From contig DCTT01000026.1 in the NCBI GenBank assembly GCA_002329295.1, positions 348,054-406,857 on the forward strand: DNA of 58,804 nt, written 5' to 3'. A program made the position numbers and the translations under genes. Source of the DNA: Eubacteriaceae bacterium UBA1433 (GTDB taxonomy: Bacteria > Bacillota > Clostridia > Eubacteriales > UBA1433). The notes beneath the pieces were generated by a model. The model saw only the letters and a program-made list of their open reading frames with translations, searched no databases and had not been told where the DNA came from. Below, piece by piece: positions 27,579-36,076 of the stretch (the stretch's first letter is position 1; each line of letters opens with the position of its first letter).

Positions 27579-28355
27579 ATGGCAAAGATTTATTGCGTTT
27601 TTAACCAAAAAGGCGGCGTCGGAAAAACCGCCACTACTACCAATCTGGGAGCGGGCATTGCAAAATTAGGCAAAAAAGTACTCGTTGTAGATGCCGATTC
27701 ACAAGGCAATCTTACTACAGGACTCAATATAAAGGCTGACAGAGGCGTCCACACGCTCTACGATGTGTTGTGCGGCCAGTTGGACGTTCAAAGAGCGGTG
27801 TTTCCCACCGCTTATACCAATTTAATGCTGATTCCCGCCAACGCTCGGTTGGCAGGGGCCGAGATAGAGTTGGTCGGTGTCCCTCAGCGTGAACTGGTAT
27901 TGAAAAAAAACCTGTCTTCTCTGCGCGATTCTTTTGATTATATTTTTATCGATTGCCCGCCTTCTTTGGGGTTGATTTCCATCAACTCTTTGGCTGCTTC
28001 TGACGGCATTATCGTACCTATTCAATGCGAGTATTACGCCTTGGAAGGTGTAAGCAACTTAATTAACACCATCAATCTTGTAAAGCGTGGGTTAAACCCT
28101 TCTTTGGATATTGTCGGGATTGTTTTAACCATGTATGACAGTCGCACAAACCTGTCATTACAAGTTGCCGCCGAAGTAAAGCGCTATTTTCGTGAAAAAG
28201 TGTTCAATACCATCATTCCCCGCAATGTAAAAATTGCCGAATCTCCCAGCTTTGGCAAACCGGTCATTTACTACGATGAATCTTCTTCCGGCGCCAAGGC
28301 CTACATGTCTTTGGCACAAGAATTGTTGGAAGGGGAACATGCTTATGAAACCTAA
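27579..28355 (+). CDS. parA: Chromosome partitioning ATPase ParA/Soj
   Basis: Deviant Walker ATPase that binds DNA non-specifically and works with ParB-parS in origin segregation; Soj also controls DnaA in Bacillus. About 258 residues. Walker A FNQKGGVGKTATTTNLG, switch VVDADSQGNLT, and Walker B YIFIDCPPSLGL are intact. Two ATGs are adjacent; the second, five bases after GGAGG, fits spacing better. Two parS sites lie just upstream, so ParB may also affect its expression. Overlaps parB by 11 bases. Confidence 0.96.
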   Translation: MAKIYCVFNQKGGVGKTATTTNLGAGIAKLGKKVLVVDADSQGNLTTGLNIKADRGVHTLYDVLCGQLDVQRAVFPTAYTNLMLIPANARLAGAEIELVGVPQRELVLKKNLSSLRDSFDYIFIDCPPSLGLISINSLAASDGIIVPIQCEYYALEGVSNLINTINLVKRGLNPSLDIVGIVLTMYDSRTNLSLQVAAEVKRYFREKVFNTIIPRNVKIAESPSFGKPVIYYDESSSGAKAYMSLAQELLEGEHAYET

Positions 28356-29208
28356 TTCTGTTTTAGGCAAAGGCTTGGATGCGCTGATTCCTTATTATGC
28401 CCACGAAACCGAAATGGATGAGGTCAGCGCCGTCCAAGAGTTGCCCATAGAAAAAATAAAACCCAATCCGAACCAACCCCGAAAAATATTTACAGAAGAC
28501 ACTTTGGCGGAATTAAGCCAATCAATTCAAGCTCACGGTATTCTTCAGCCTTTGATTGTCGTGGATCGCGACGACGAAACCTATATGATTGTTGCAGGAG
28601 AGCGTCGTTGGCGTGCCGCTTCCATGGCAAACCTCAAAACCGTACCTGTGATTGTTCGTTCTTACAGCGACGAAGAAGTGCTGGCTATTTCTTTGGTGGA
28701 AAATTTGCAACGCGAAAATTTACATGATTTAGAAAAAGCCTCTACGTACCAAATGTTAATTGATCAATTTCAACTCACCCACGAATCCCTGGCTGCAACA
28801 CTGGGCATCAGCCGGGCAGCAGTAACCAACACGCTGCGCCTTTTAAGTCTATCACAGGAAGAACAAGACGCATTGCTCAAAGAACAAATCACCGCCGGTC
28901 ACGCCCGCGCATTGCTTTCATTGCCTTTGGGCCCATTGCGTACCAAAGCGCTCAACACTATGATGAAAAAACGCCTTTCTGTGCGAGATGCAGAAACTTT
29001 GGTGCGCAATTTAAGCAAACCCGCTGCCGTTGCTCCTTTAACCAAAGAAAGCAACCATGCGGCGCTGGAGACAGAGTTGTCCGCCCTTCTGGGTCGCAAG
29101 GTGCTCATTCACCCCCGTGGCAAACGCGGCAACATTCTTTTAGAATATTATGACGCAAACGATAGAGAACACTTGATTGACGCATTAAAAAAACTGGCTG
29201 AAGGCTAA
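28345..29208 (+). CDS. parB: ParB/Spo0J centromere-binding CTPase
   Basis: Loads at parS, spreads as a CTP-dependent clamp and recruits SMC. About 287 residues. N-terminal CTP-binding domain: KIKPNPNQPRKIF, HGILQPLIVV, VAGERRWRAA and SLVENLQRENLHDLE; then a helix-turn-helix (ATLGISRAAVTNTLRLL) and a C-terminal dimerisation domain with an RNILLEYYD-like strand near GNILLEYYDANDREHL. Start placed at the ATG at 28345, nine bases after AAGGGG; an ATG two codons earlier is possible. Forms an operon with parA. Confidence 0.96.
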   Translation: MKPNSVLGKGLDALIPYYAHETEMDEVSAVQELPIEKIKPNPNQPRKIFTEDTLAELSQSIQAHGILQPLIVVDRDDETYMIVAGERRWRAASMANLKTVPVIVRSYSDEEVLAISLVENLQRENLHDLEKASTYQMLIDQFQLTHESLAATLGISRAAVTNTLRLLSLSQEEQDALLKEQITAGHARALLSLPLGPLRTKALNTMMKKRLSVRDAETLVRNLSKPAAVAPLTKESNHAALETELSALLGRKVLIHPRGKRGNILLEYYDANDREHLIDALKKLAEG

Positions 29209-29232
29209 CTTCTTCATCAAAGGAGATCTTTT

Positions 29233-30330
29233 ATGACGAAAAAAAACAAAACTGCTTCCATGTTATCACTCGCTTTAATCGGAAATATTTTTTATTATAT
29301 ATTGTGCGCCATATTGTTCCAGCTTTCGCCTGCATCTAAGGCGGTCTACATCTTGTTTTTTATATGTTCCATTCTATTATGGTTTGGCATTGGCGCATAT
29401 TATGGAACATATGCTCGAAAAACCAATATTGGCAAACAATTCATTTTTGCACTGGTGACCATGGTTCCGATTCTTTTATTTTTCATAACTTATGTTGTGC
29501 TCACCCGTTTATCGAGCTCTGTAACAGGCAATCCCTGGCTTTTATTTTATACTTTCGGTGCACCGCTCTTGTTTTGGTTGAAACCTGCAACATTTTTGCT
29601 GCATTCTTTTAATATTTCTTTCCCGCTTTTTGCTGCAGGCTACATTCTTTTGTTATTGTTGACCACTTTTGCCGGCACGGCTCTTTTTGCCTTGAAGCAA
29701 CACAAAGAAACGTTTTTGCCTATTGAATCGGAAGAAATACCGGAAAAAGATACCAGTGTCCCCGCTGACGATTCCCTGCAAAATATCCCGGAAGTTGCAG
29801 AGCCTTTCGAAAACGAAGTACCGCAAAAAACCGCGATGCTAAGCCAAGAAGATACGAAAGCTGCAGAAGAAGAGCGTCAGGATATTTTGCGTTTTATCAA
29901 AGATACAAACAATGCAGAAGATATGACGGGCGCTGAAAACGTCATTGAGCAGCAATATGAAGAAAGCCAATACCGCATTGACGGGCAAGGAGACACATAC
30001 AAAACCATGCCTATGCCCACCATTGACGAACTGTATGCCGAAGTCCTCAGTCAAAAAGATTTGGAACCCGAAGACGAAACCGCCCTCTACATGCAGGAAA
30101 TCATCACCGATATGCATTTTGTGGCAGAATACGAATTAACGGATGAATCTGTCACAGAACAGGAAACGGCAGAAAGCATTGTCGATGACACGGCTTCCTC
30201 ATCACAGGCAACGACCCTCGTTGAAGAAGAATCCACCGACCGAACCAACACAAATGGTGCAGACAACGCAAAAGCCCATTCTGAAATCTCTTTGCCTGAA
30301 CAAAAAGAAAACGACGCTGACAACTCCTGA
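29233..30330 (+). CDS. Membrane protein of unknown function with long acidic tail
   Basis: I do not recognise this 365-residue protein. The first 160 residues contain about five hydrophobic segments (near 12-32, 38-58, 70-92, 103-125 and 135-157). The remaining 200 residues are hydrophilic and strongly acidic, with many Glu, Asp, Gln and Thr and low complexity, and are probably disordered on the cytosolic side. No catalytic motif or repeat unit is evident. GGAG precedes the ATG and the gene starts 24 bases after parB, so it is probably in the parAB operon, with cvpA next. Many Clostridia have a DUF4446 protein at this spot; this one does not resemble it. Confidence 0.75.
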   Translation: MTKKNKTASMLSLALIGNIFYYILCAILFQLSPASKAVYILFFICSILLWFGIGAYYGTYARKTNIGKQFIFALVTMVPILLFFITYVVLTRLSSSVTGNPWLLFYTFGAPLLFWLKPATFLLHSFNISFPLFAAGYILLLLLTTFAGTALFALKQHKETFLPIESEEIPEKDTSVPADDSLQNIPEVAEPFENEVPQKTAMLSQEDTKAAEEERQDILRFIKDTNNAEDMTGAENVIEQQYEESQYRIDGQGDTYKTMPMPTIDELYAEVLSQKDLEPEDETALYMQEIITDMHFVAEYELTDESVTEQETAESIVDDTASSSQATTLVEEESTDRTNTNGADNAKAHSEISLPEQKENDADNS

Positions 30331-30392
30331 AAAAAGTCGCCTTTTCCCAGATTTTTACATAAAAAGAAAGATCCTTGAGGAGGTGTAAATAC

Positions 30393-31019
30393 ATGAACGC
30401 AATTGATATCGCTATTTTGGTAGTAGTTCTTTTGTTTGGACTGATGGGATTTCGTCACGGTCTTGTAAAAAGCGTCTTGTCTTTTGCAGGCGCCATCATT
30501 GCCTTTATCGTTGCAAAAATATTTTATGTTTCTTTTGCTTTGACCTTAACAACAAAGACCAATTGGGACACGAAAATTTCTGCTTGGATCTATGAACGAC
30601 TGCTGAACACTTTTCCGTCAGGCAATGTCACACTCAGTGAAACATCCAGCTCTTTTCAGTGGTTTTTTTCCAAACTTTTCAACGAAAGTGCTTCACACAG
30701 CACGATACAAACTCTTTCAAACAGCGTTTCTCATTTTGTAATGAACGTTCTCGCCTTTGTCATCATTTTTTTAGCTATGCTTCTTATCATTGCTCTACTG
30801 GGCTTTGTGCTTGACCGCGTGATGAAATTGCCCGGCCTGAGCTTTTTGAACAAGTTAGGCGGTTTTGGCATCGGCCTTGCAAAAGGTGTGTTGATTTGTG
30901 CCGTTTTTATCAGTTTGATTACCTTTTTCTCTCTCTTTTCCAAAAATGCCGCCTTCTCTGAGATGTTTGCCAATTCTGTTTTTGCAAAATATCTCTATAT
31001 CGGCCGTTGGTTAATGTAG
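30393..31019 (+). CDS. CvpA family membrane protein
   Basis: About 208 residues with four predicted membrane helices; begins MNAIDIAILVVVLLFGLMGF, typical of the CvpA family (colicin V production protein; the true role in Firmicutes is unclear). Ends with GFGIGLAKGVLICAVFISLI, matching the family's last helices. The ATG at 30393 is preceded by GGAGG nine bases upstream; an in-frame ATG six codons earlier overlaps that site. Found between the unknown membrane protein and the DUF951 gene on the same strand. Confidence 0.88.
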   Translation: MNAIDIAILVVVLLFGLMGFRHGLVKSVLSFAGAIIAFIVAKIFYVSFALTLTTKTNWDTKISAWIYERLLNTFPSGNVTLSETSSSFQWFFSKLFNESASHSTIQTLSNSVSHFVMNVLAFVIIFLAMLLIIALLGFVLDRVMKLPGLSFLNKLGGFGIGLAKGVLICAVFISLITFFSLFSKNAAFSEMFANSVFAKYLYIGRWLM

Positions 31020-31028
31020 GAGTGCGCC

Positions 31029-31265
31029 ATGGCCATCGAAACTTTTGGACTGGGCGATATTGTACAAACAAAAAAACCGCACCCTTGCGGGTGCGATCAA
31101 TGGAAAATTTTGCGCATTGGCGTTGATGTAAAACTACAATGCCTACGCTGTGAACGGGTGGTTGTGTTGGAGCGAGTCATCTTTAAGAAAAAAGCAAAAA
31201 AAATCGTACAGCGTGCCACTGTATCAGAAGAAGATTCACTTTCTGCTTACTGGTATGATACATAG
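31029..31265 (+). CDS. DUF951 family small protein (YyzM-like)
   Basis: 78-residue protein. FGLGDIVQTKKPHPCG, then WKILRIGVDVKLQCLRCERV, is the DUF951 signature, with Cys-Gly-Cys and Cys-X2-Cys pairs that look metal binding. The charged tail (KKKAKKIVQRA, then about 14 residues) is longer than in most members. In Bacillus yyzM also lies near parB and rpsF. Function unknown. It starts ten bases after cvpA and its stop precedes the CPBP protease closely. Confidence 0.88.
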   Translation: MAIETFGLGDIVQTKKPHPCGCDQWKILRIGVDVKLQCLRCERVVVLERVIFKKKAKKIVQRATVSEEDSLSAYWYDT

Positions 31266-31278
31266 AAATGAAAACACC

Positions 31279-32253
31279 ATGAAAGAACTGCCACAAACAT
31301 TTAATTGCAAACACTTTAAACAGGAAATCAATCGCATTGCACTTATTCTCATTTGTTATGAAGCTGTTTTTTTGATATTTGCCATTGTTTTCACAATTTT
31401 GTTGGGAATATGGCAGGGACTATCGATTATACCAGAGGCAAGCTCCCTGGATTCTTTTAATGCAGACAACCTCGCTGCAAACGGATGGCCTTATCTGCTC
31501 AGCACCCTTATCGCTACAGGAACGGCCATTGCATTCCGCAAACAACATGTCCTTCGCAAAGATCTTTCCTGTCAACAAAAACCGATGCGCTTCTATGCTT
31601 TTTCGTTTTTTCTGGCTTTTATGATGGCGATACAATTATTCAATCAATTTTTTTCTGTTTCTATCGAATCTTTTTTAAATGTTTTCGGCTACAGCATGGC
31701 GGAAAGTATGGAAGCCTTAACAGAAATAGATGACACGGTTTCCATGTTTTTTTATGTGGTTTTCATTGGACCTGTAGCCGAAGAAATTATGTTTCGCGGC
31801 GTGGTGCTGCACTCACTGAAAAAATACGGCAAAATTTTTGCCGTCGTCATCTCCTCCTTGGCTTTTGGACTTATGCACGGCAATTTATATCAGCTTTTAT
31901 TTGCTTTTGGCATAGGCTTAATGCTGGCCTATATAACTCTTGAATATTCATTCAAGTGGGCTGTTGTACTGCATATTTTGAACAACTTGATTTTTGGCGA
32001 ATTTATACTTTTTCTTACCAAGCGCTTTTCTGAAACCGTCATCGCCCGCTTTCAGTTTTTTTTCTATACAATCTTTTTTATTTTCGTCCTCATTGTTCTT
32101 TTTCAGAAGTTTCCCGCTATTCGAGCCTACTTTCGACAACATCGCACTGCAAAAGGACAATATGCACTCACTTTCAAATCGATTCTTCCACTCGTTTATT
32201 TTGCTGTCAATCTGCTTTTGATTCGACTTAGCATTACAAAACTTGTTCTGTAA
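31279..32253 (+). CDS. CPBP family intramembrane metalloprotease (CAAX protease-like)
   Basis: Polytopic membrane protein, about 324 residues, of the CPBP/Abi family related to Rce1 proteases. The three motifs are present: EEIMFRGVVLHSL (EExxxR), FGLMHGNLYQLLFA (FxxxH), and VVLHILNNLIFG (HxxxN). About eight hydrophobic segments. In bacteria such proteins are linked to bacteriocin immunity or membrane-protein processing; the target is not known here. The start is uncertain: the ATG at 31279 suits the protein, while one at 31255 overlaps the DUF951 gene. Neither has a strong ribosome-binding site. Confidence 0.88.
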   Translation: MKELPQTFNCKHFKQEINRIALILICYEAVFLIFAIVFTILLGIWQGLSIIPEASSLDSFNADNLAANGWPYLLSTLIATGTAIAFRKQHVLRKDLSCQQKPMRFYAFSFFLAFMMAIQLFNQFFSVSIESFLNVFGYSMAESMEALTEIDDTVSMFFYVVFIGPVAEEIMFRGVVLHSLKKYGKIFAVVISSLAFGLMHGNLYQLLFAFGIGLMLAYITLEYSFKWAVVLHILNNLIFGEFILFLTKRFSETVIARFQFFFYTIFFIFVLIVLFQKFPAIRAYFRQHRTAKGQYALTFKSILPLVYFAVNLLLIRLSITKLVL

Positions 32254-32386
32254 AGAAATATTTTTGATTTCACAATACCGCTATTGACAAAACAACTCAT
32301 TCGCTCTGCAGCAACTCTGCTCTTTTGAATAAAATATCAAAACCGTTTCATTTTCTTTATTGTTCATTTTATTTTTTAATATTTTA

Positions 32387-32415
32387 TTGATTTTTTCTTT
32401 CTGATTCAGTATAAT
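32387..32415 (+). promoter_or_regulatory. Sigma-A promoter of rpsF-ssb-rpsR
   Basis: TTGATT (32387-32392), 17-base spacer, TATAAT (32410-32415). The transcript would have a leader of about 55 bases with a short GCTC/GAGC hairpin. No clear S6:S18-binding CCG motif was found. The rest of the 222-base gap before rpsF is very AT-rich and empty. Confidence 0.7.
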
Positions 32416-32475
32416 TAATTTTCGTATCCTTGCTCTGAGCAAAACAGGGCCATTAGTCCATAAGGAGGTGAACAA

Positions 32476-32766
32476 ATGAAAGCCTATGAAACAATCTTTG
32501 TTTTGACCCCGGATTCCGAAGAAGAACGCATTCAGGAATGTGTCGCGCGTGTCAGCGAAATCATTACCAGCGGTGGTGGTGAAGTGACAGAAGTGAACGA
32601 ATGGGGAAAAAGGCGTCTAGCCTATGAAGTAGCCAAAAAATATAACGAGGGCTACTATGTGCTGATTACATTTACAGGCAATGCAGCAATTTTGCAGGAA
32701 CTGACTCGTGTATACGGCATTACGGAAGACATTTTCAGACATATTGTTGTCGAAAAAGTGTCATAG
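32476..32766 (+). CDS. rpsF: 30S ribosomal protein S6
   Basis: Small-subunit protein that pairs with S18 on the platform. 96 residues, full length: MKAYETIFVLTPDSEEE, EVNEWGKRRLAYEV and YGITEDIFRHIVVEK are family regions. Strong AAGGAGGTG before the ATG. First gene of the classic rpsF-ssb-rpsR operon. If the origin is at 47-49 kb, this highly expressed operon is transcribed head-on to the fork. Confidence 0.98.
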   Translation: MKAYETIFVLTPDSEEERIQECVARVSEIITSGGGEVTEVNEWGKRRLAYEVAKKYNEGYYVLITFTGNAAILQELTRVYGITEDIFRHIVVEKVS

Positions 32767-32781
32767 AAAAGAGGTCTTACT

Positions 32782-33216
32782 ATGTTAAATAAAGTAGTGC
32801 TCATCGGAAGATTAACCCGCGATCCGGAAATTCGCTATACCGCCGCCAATACACCCGTGGCAAGCTTTACTTTGGCCGTGAACCGAAACTTTAAAAATAA
32901 AGAAGGCGGCTATGATGCTGACTTCATCAATATCACAGCTTGGCGCAGATTGGCTGAACTGATTTCCAATACTTTACAAAAGGGGAGCTTAATCGCTGTC
33001 ACAGGAAGAATCCAAACCAGTTCTTATGAAGCAAAAGACGGCACAAGGAGATATACCACTGACGTGGTTGCCGACGAAATTGCCTTCTTAGAGAAAAAAG
33101 GAACTTCTTCTGCCGATCGCAGCAGCGAACCGGCAATGTATGAAAAACAATCCGACGATTTTGGCATTCCCGTTGACGGGTTCAGTCCGATCGATGATGA
33201 CGACTTGCCATTCTAA
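32782..33216 (+). CDS. ssb: Single-stranded DNA-binding protein
   Basis: Protects single-stranded DNA in replication and repair. 144 residues: an OB fold (MLNKVVLIGRLTRDPEIRYT, VASFTLAVNR, DFINITAWRRLAEL) to about residue 105, then a short flexible linker and the acidic interaction tip IDDDDLPF. Located between rpsF and rpsR, as in most Firmicutes. Confidence 0.98.
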   Translation: MLNKVVLIGRLTRDPEIRYTAANTPVASFTLAVNRNFKNKEGGYDADFINITAWRRLAELISNTLQKGSLIAVTGRIQTSSYEAKDGTRRYTTDVVADEIAFLEKKGTSSADRSSEPAMYEKQSDDFGIPVDGFSPIDDDDLPF

Positions 33217-33248
33217 CTGATTGATATTCAAGAAAGGAGTGAGAAAAG

Positions 33249-33476
33249 ATGGGAAAACCACCTTTTAGACGAAGAAAAAAAGTTTGTGAATTTTGCGAAG
33301 CCAAAATTGAACATATCGACTATAAACAAGTTGACGTATTAAAAAGACACCTCACAGAAAGGGGAAAGATTCTTCCTCGCCGTGTAAAAGGCACCTGTGC
33401 AAAACATCAACGACAATTGACATCCGCCATTAAACTTGCACGCAACATTGCTCTTTTACCGTTTTCAAGCGACTAA
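33249..33476 (+). CDS. rpsR: 30S ribosomal protein S18
   Basis: 75-residue S18. Basic N terminus PFRRRKKVCEFC and core YKQVDVLKRHLTERGKILPR, then KRARN-like IKLARNIALLPF. Three cysteines near the N terminus and centre (two in CEFC, one in GTCAKHQ) suggest the zinc-binding C+ form, with His as a possible fourth ligand. AAAGGAG precedes the ATG. Followed by a strong terminator. Confidence 0.97.
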   Translation: MGKPPFRRRKKVCEFCEAKIEHIDYKQVDVLKRHLTERGKILPRRVKGTCAKHQRQLTSAIKLARNIALLPFSSD

Positions 33477-33490
33477 ATTATGAAAGAAAA

Positions 33491-33527
33491 AGCTGCGGAC
33501 ATTTTTGTTCGCGGCTTTTTTTCTTTT
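33491..33527. terminator. Rho-independent terminator after rpsR
   Basis: Eleven-pair stem (33491-33501 with 33506-33516, including two G-U pairs), TTTT loop, then a T-rich run to 33527. An A-run before it could serve the opposite strand. Confidence 0.88.
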
Positions 33528-33534
33528 ATCGGAG

Positions 33535-34083
33535 AACTTCGTGCGCCAATACAGTATACATACGCATATCGACCATAAGTTCCGTCTTTACGCAACATCC
33601 CTTGACGTTTGTTGCCTTCATAACGTATGCCGCATTTTTCCATCACTATGCCGGAGGCCTTATTGCCTACATCGTGCGCGCCCTCAATGCGATGATACCC
33701 CATATGATGACACAATTATTTCAACACAACGCCAAAGGCCTCTGTCATTATGCCCTAACCCCAACAAGCACTGCCGGTTGCAAATCCGACCTCTGCCGTC
33801 AAAAATTTCCCCTGAGCAAATCTCACCCCAACAGAACCGATAACTTCATTGGTTTTTTCAGCACAATTGCCCAATAATAGGTATCCTCTTTGTCATAAGC
33901 ACTGATTCAGCTTTACAGAAGCTGTCGACGTCCTTCTACATTCTTATGCGGGTGCCGGGCGAAAACCCGCGCGACTGCCGCATCCTTTGCCCAATGTTGA
34001 AACATCTGTAACGCATCCTTCATGACGAACCTGCGCAGTATTAACCGGTTGGCCTCGAGTTGTTTTGTGCCTAAATGTTGCAT
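33535..34083 (-). pseudogene. Broken GNAT acetyltransferase gene (RimJ-like)
   Basis: Reading the minus strand from the ATG at 34083 (GGAGG eight bases upstream) gives MQHLGTKQLEANRLILRRF, the start of a GNAT N-acetyltransferase. The same frame shows stops at 33913-33915 and 33907-33909, then continues AYDKEDTYYWAIVLKK. A shift in the six-base A run near 33853-33858 moves to another frame: TNEVIGSVGVRF, then GIMTEAFGVVLK, GYHRIEGAHDVGNKASG and VMEKCGIRYEG. That frame has stops at 33755-33757 and 33717-33719. Five lesions make it non-functional. Its 3' end is lost: the last frame runs through the rpsR terminator. The intact protein would be about 180 residues, probably acting on a small molecule or protein N terminus. 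Confidence 0.88.
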
Positions 34084-34145
34084 CTGTCTGCCTCCAAAAG
34101 AACGGGAGGCACTATACCATATTCTCCGTCACTTGCGCCGTTTTT

Positions 34146-34182
34146 ATTTCCTGGGAAATGTTTCCCGTCTTTCCCGGGAAAA
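34146..34182. promoter_or_regulatory. Cluster of Noc-type palindromes upstream of rplI
   Basis: ATTTCCTGGGAAAT (34146-34159, one change from the Noc consensus) and CTTTCCCGGGAAAA (34169-34182, the inner 12 bases perfect). A TTTCCCG half-site (34161-34167) sits between them. They lie 19 bases upstream of the -35 of rplI and about 65 bases upstream of the acetyltransferase pseudogene start. They could serve Noc binding or local transcription control. Confidence 0.6.
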
Positions 34183-34200
34183 GATTATTTTTTGAATTTC

Positions 34201-34229
34201 TTGATAGACTTCTTCAGATGTAGTATAAT
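34201..34229 (+). promoter_or_regulatory. Sigma-A promoter of rplI-dnaB
   Basis: TTGATA (34201-34206), 17-base spacer, TATAAT (34224-34229), 38 bases before the rplI ATG. Confidence 0.82.
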
Positions 34230-34267
34230 ATAAAAACTCTCGAAAAATGCATCATGAGGTGATAAAA

Positions 34268-34714
34268 ATGAAAGTCATCCTTTTAGAAAATATAAAAGGA
34301 CTGGGACGTGAAGGCGATGTTGTCGATGCCAAAGACGGCTACGCCAACAATTTTCTTCTTCCCAAACAACTCGCTGTGAGAGCCACAGAAGAAAACATGG
34401 CGATTTTAGAAGAAAAAGCCGAGGAACGCAGAATACAGAAAGAAAAAGAAAAGCAAGATGCACAAGCTGTTTTTGAACAAATCCACGGCAAATCTTTTGA
34501 ACTCAAAGTGAAGACCGGAAGCGGCGATCGCTTGTTTGGCAGCGTAACTGCGAAAGAGATCGCAGAAGAAATCGGTAAACAGTGCAATATCGAAATCGAT
34601 AAAAGAAAAATCGAGTTAAGCGAAAACATCAAAGAAAAAGGCGAAAAAGAGATTTCCATTAAATTGCATCCGGACATCACCGCAACGGTAAAAATTATTA
34701 TCAGCGCCTTATAA
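34268..34714 (+). CDS. rplI: 50S ribosomal protein L9
   Basis: Two-domain protein bound near the L1 stalk, with a role in translational fidelity. 148 residues: N domain MKVILLENIKGLGREGDVV and YANNFLLPKQLAVRAT, a long charged helix at about 45-75, then the C domain GSGDRLFGSVTAKEIAE. GAGGTG is six bases before the ATG at 34268; an in-frame ATG seven codons upstream lacks a site. First gene of an rplI-dnaB operon, as in Bacillus, but without the intervening gdpP gene. Confidence 0.97.
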   Translation: MKVILLENIKGLGREGDVVDAKDGYANNFLLPKQLAVRATEENMAILEEKAEERRIQKEKEKQDAQAVFEQIHGKSFELKVKTGSGDRLFGSVTAKEIAEEIGKQCNIEIDKRKIELSENIKEKGEKEISIKLHPDITATVKIIISAL

Positions 34715-34726
34715 TCAGGAGAAGTC

Positions 34727-36061
34727 ATGTCTTTTTCGAACCAAAAAAAAGTTCTTCCCTATAATCTCGAAGCCGAGCAAAGCATTTTAGGCTGTATTTT
34801 GTTTGATAATCAAACCATGATTACTGCCGCCGCTTTGATTGAGCCTGACGATTTTTATAACGACCAATATCGTATTGTCTACCAGGCAATGCTTTATTTG
34901 TATACCAAAAACTTGCCCATCGATATTGTCACGCTTTCGAACAGACTGCGCAACCAGGGTTCGCTGGATGCATTGGGAGGCATTCAGTTTCTTACCAGCA
35001 TGGTGGAAGTTCTCTCCTCCGCAGAAAATATAGAGCAATATTGCATAATTGTGAAAGACAAATCCATGTTACGCCAACTGATTGCCAAGCTGGGCAACGT
35101 CATAGATGACAGCTATGCCAGCAAAAGCGAAGCCCACGAACTCATTCTGCAGGCAGAAAAAGATATTTTGGACATTGCTTCCGCAAAAGACAGAGGCGGT
35201 TTGGTGGATTTTGAAACCGCATTGCGATCCGCACTGCTCAAGCTCCAAGAAGCTACTACAAATCCGTCACATATTTCGGGTATCCCCACAGGCTACATAG
35301 ACTTGGACAAAAAAACATCAGGGCTGCAAAATTCGGATCTGATTATTCTGGCCGGCAGACCGGGCATGGGCAAAACTTCCCTCGGCATTAATATATGTCA
35401 GCACGTTGCCATTCGCGAAAAGAAAAAAGTTGCTGTTTTCAGCCTGGAAATGCCCCTGGAACAATTAACCATGCGCATCATCGCTTCCGAAGCCAATATC
35501 AGCAACACTGCTCTGCGTGCCGGTGATGTGGCCGATTGGCGCAAACTCTACGAGGCCTGGGAAAACATATTGTCCGCTCCTTTATATATCGATGATACGC
35601 CGGGAATTACCGTTCCCGAAATTCGCTCGAAATGCAAGCGCATGCAGGCGCAAATCGGGTTGGATATGGTATTGATAGACTATCTTCAACTGATACGCAG
35701 TATCGGGCGCATTGAAAACCGACAGCAAGAAATTTCACAAATCTCACGCGACTTAAAACTGCTCGCCAAGGAATTGGCTGTTCCGGTTATCACGCTCTCT
35801 CAACTCAACCGTGCGCCGGAAAAACGTACCGACGGCCGTCCTCTGATTTCAGATCTGCGGGAAAGCGGCGCCATTGAACAGGATGCGGATATTGTTATGT
35901 TCCTTTATAAGCGCGATGCGCAGGATTCTTCCTCCAACAAGGTGGTGCTCAGCATTGCAAAGCATCGAAACGGACCCACCGGAGAGGTTGAGCTTATATT
36001 TCAAGAAGAGATTACCACGTTTCGCAACGCAGCGCTTTATGATGACGATGACTATAATTGA
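34727..36061 (+). CDS. dnaB: Replicative DNA helicase
   Basis: Hexameric RecA-fold helicase that unwinds ahead of the replication fork (called DnaC in Bacillus). 444 residues. N-terminal primase-binding domain: VLPYNLEAEQSILGCILFD. C-terminal ATPase: SDLIILAGRPGMGKTSLG (Walker A), VAVFSLEMPLEQL, MVLIDYLQLI (Walker B) and RDLKLLAKELAVPVITLSQL. The C-terminal arginine-finger region is present and no intein interrupts it. AGGAG precedes the ATG, 12 bases after rplI. Confidence 0.98.
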   Translation: MSFSNQKKVLPYNLEAEQSILGCILFDNQTMITAAALIEPDDFYNDQYRIVYQAMLYLYTKNLPIDIVTLSNRLRNQGSLDALGGIQFLTSMVEVLSSAENIEQYCIIVKDKSMLRQLIAKLGNVIDDSYASKSEAHELILQAEKDILDIASAKDRGGLVDFETALRSALLKLQEATTNPSHISGIPTGYIDLDKKTSGLQNSDLIILAGRPGMGKTSLGINICQHVAIREKKKVAVFSLEMPLEQLTMRIIASEANISNTALRAGDVADWRKLYEAWENILSAPLYIDDTPGITVPEIRSKCKRMQAQIGLDMVLIDYLQLIRSIGRIENRQQEISQISRDLKLLAKELAVPVITLSQLNRAPEKRTDGRPLISDLRESGAIEQDADIVMFLYKRDAQDSSSNKVVLSIAKHRNGPTGEVELIFQEEITTFRNAALYDDDDYN

Positions 36062-36076
36062 TTTTTAGCCAAATAC

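Noticed and set aside
32416..32475. S6:S18-binding leader RNA before rpsF
   Set aside because: Only a short GCTC/GAGC hairpin is visible and the conserved CCG in a bulged stem was not found.
33505..33877. Plus-strand open frames in the gap after rpsR
   Set aside because: They are antisense to the acetyltransferase pseudogene and start within the terminator; no supporting site or similarity.
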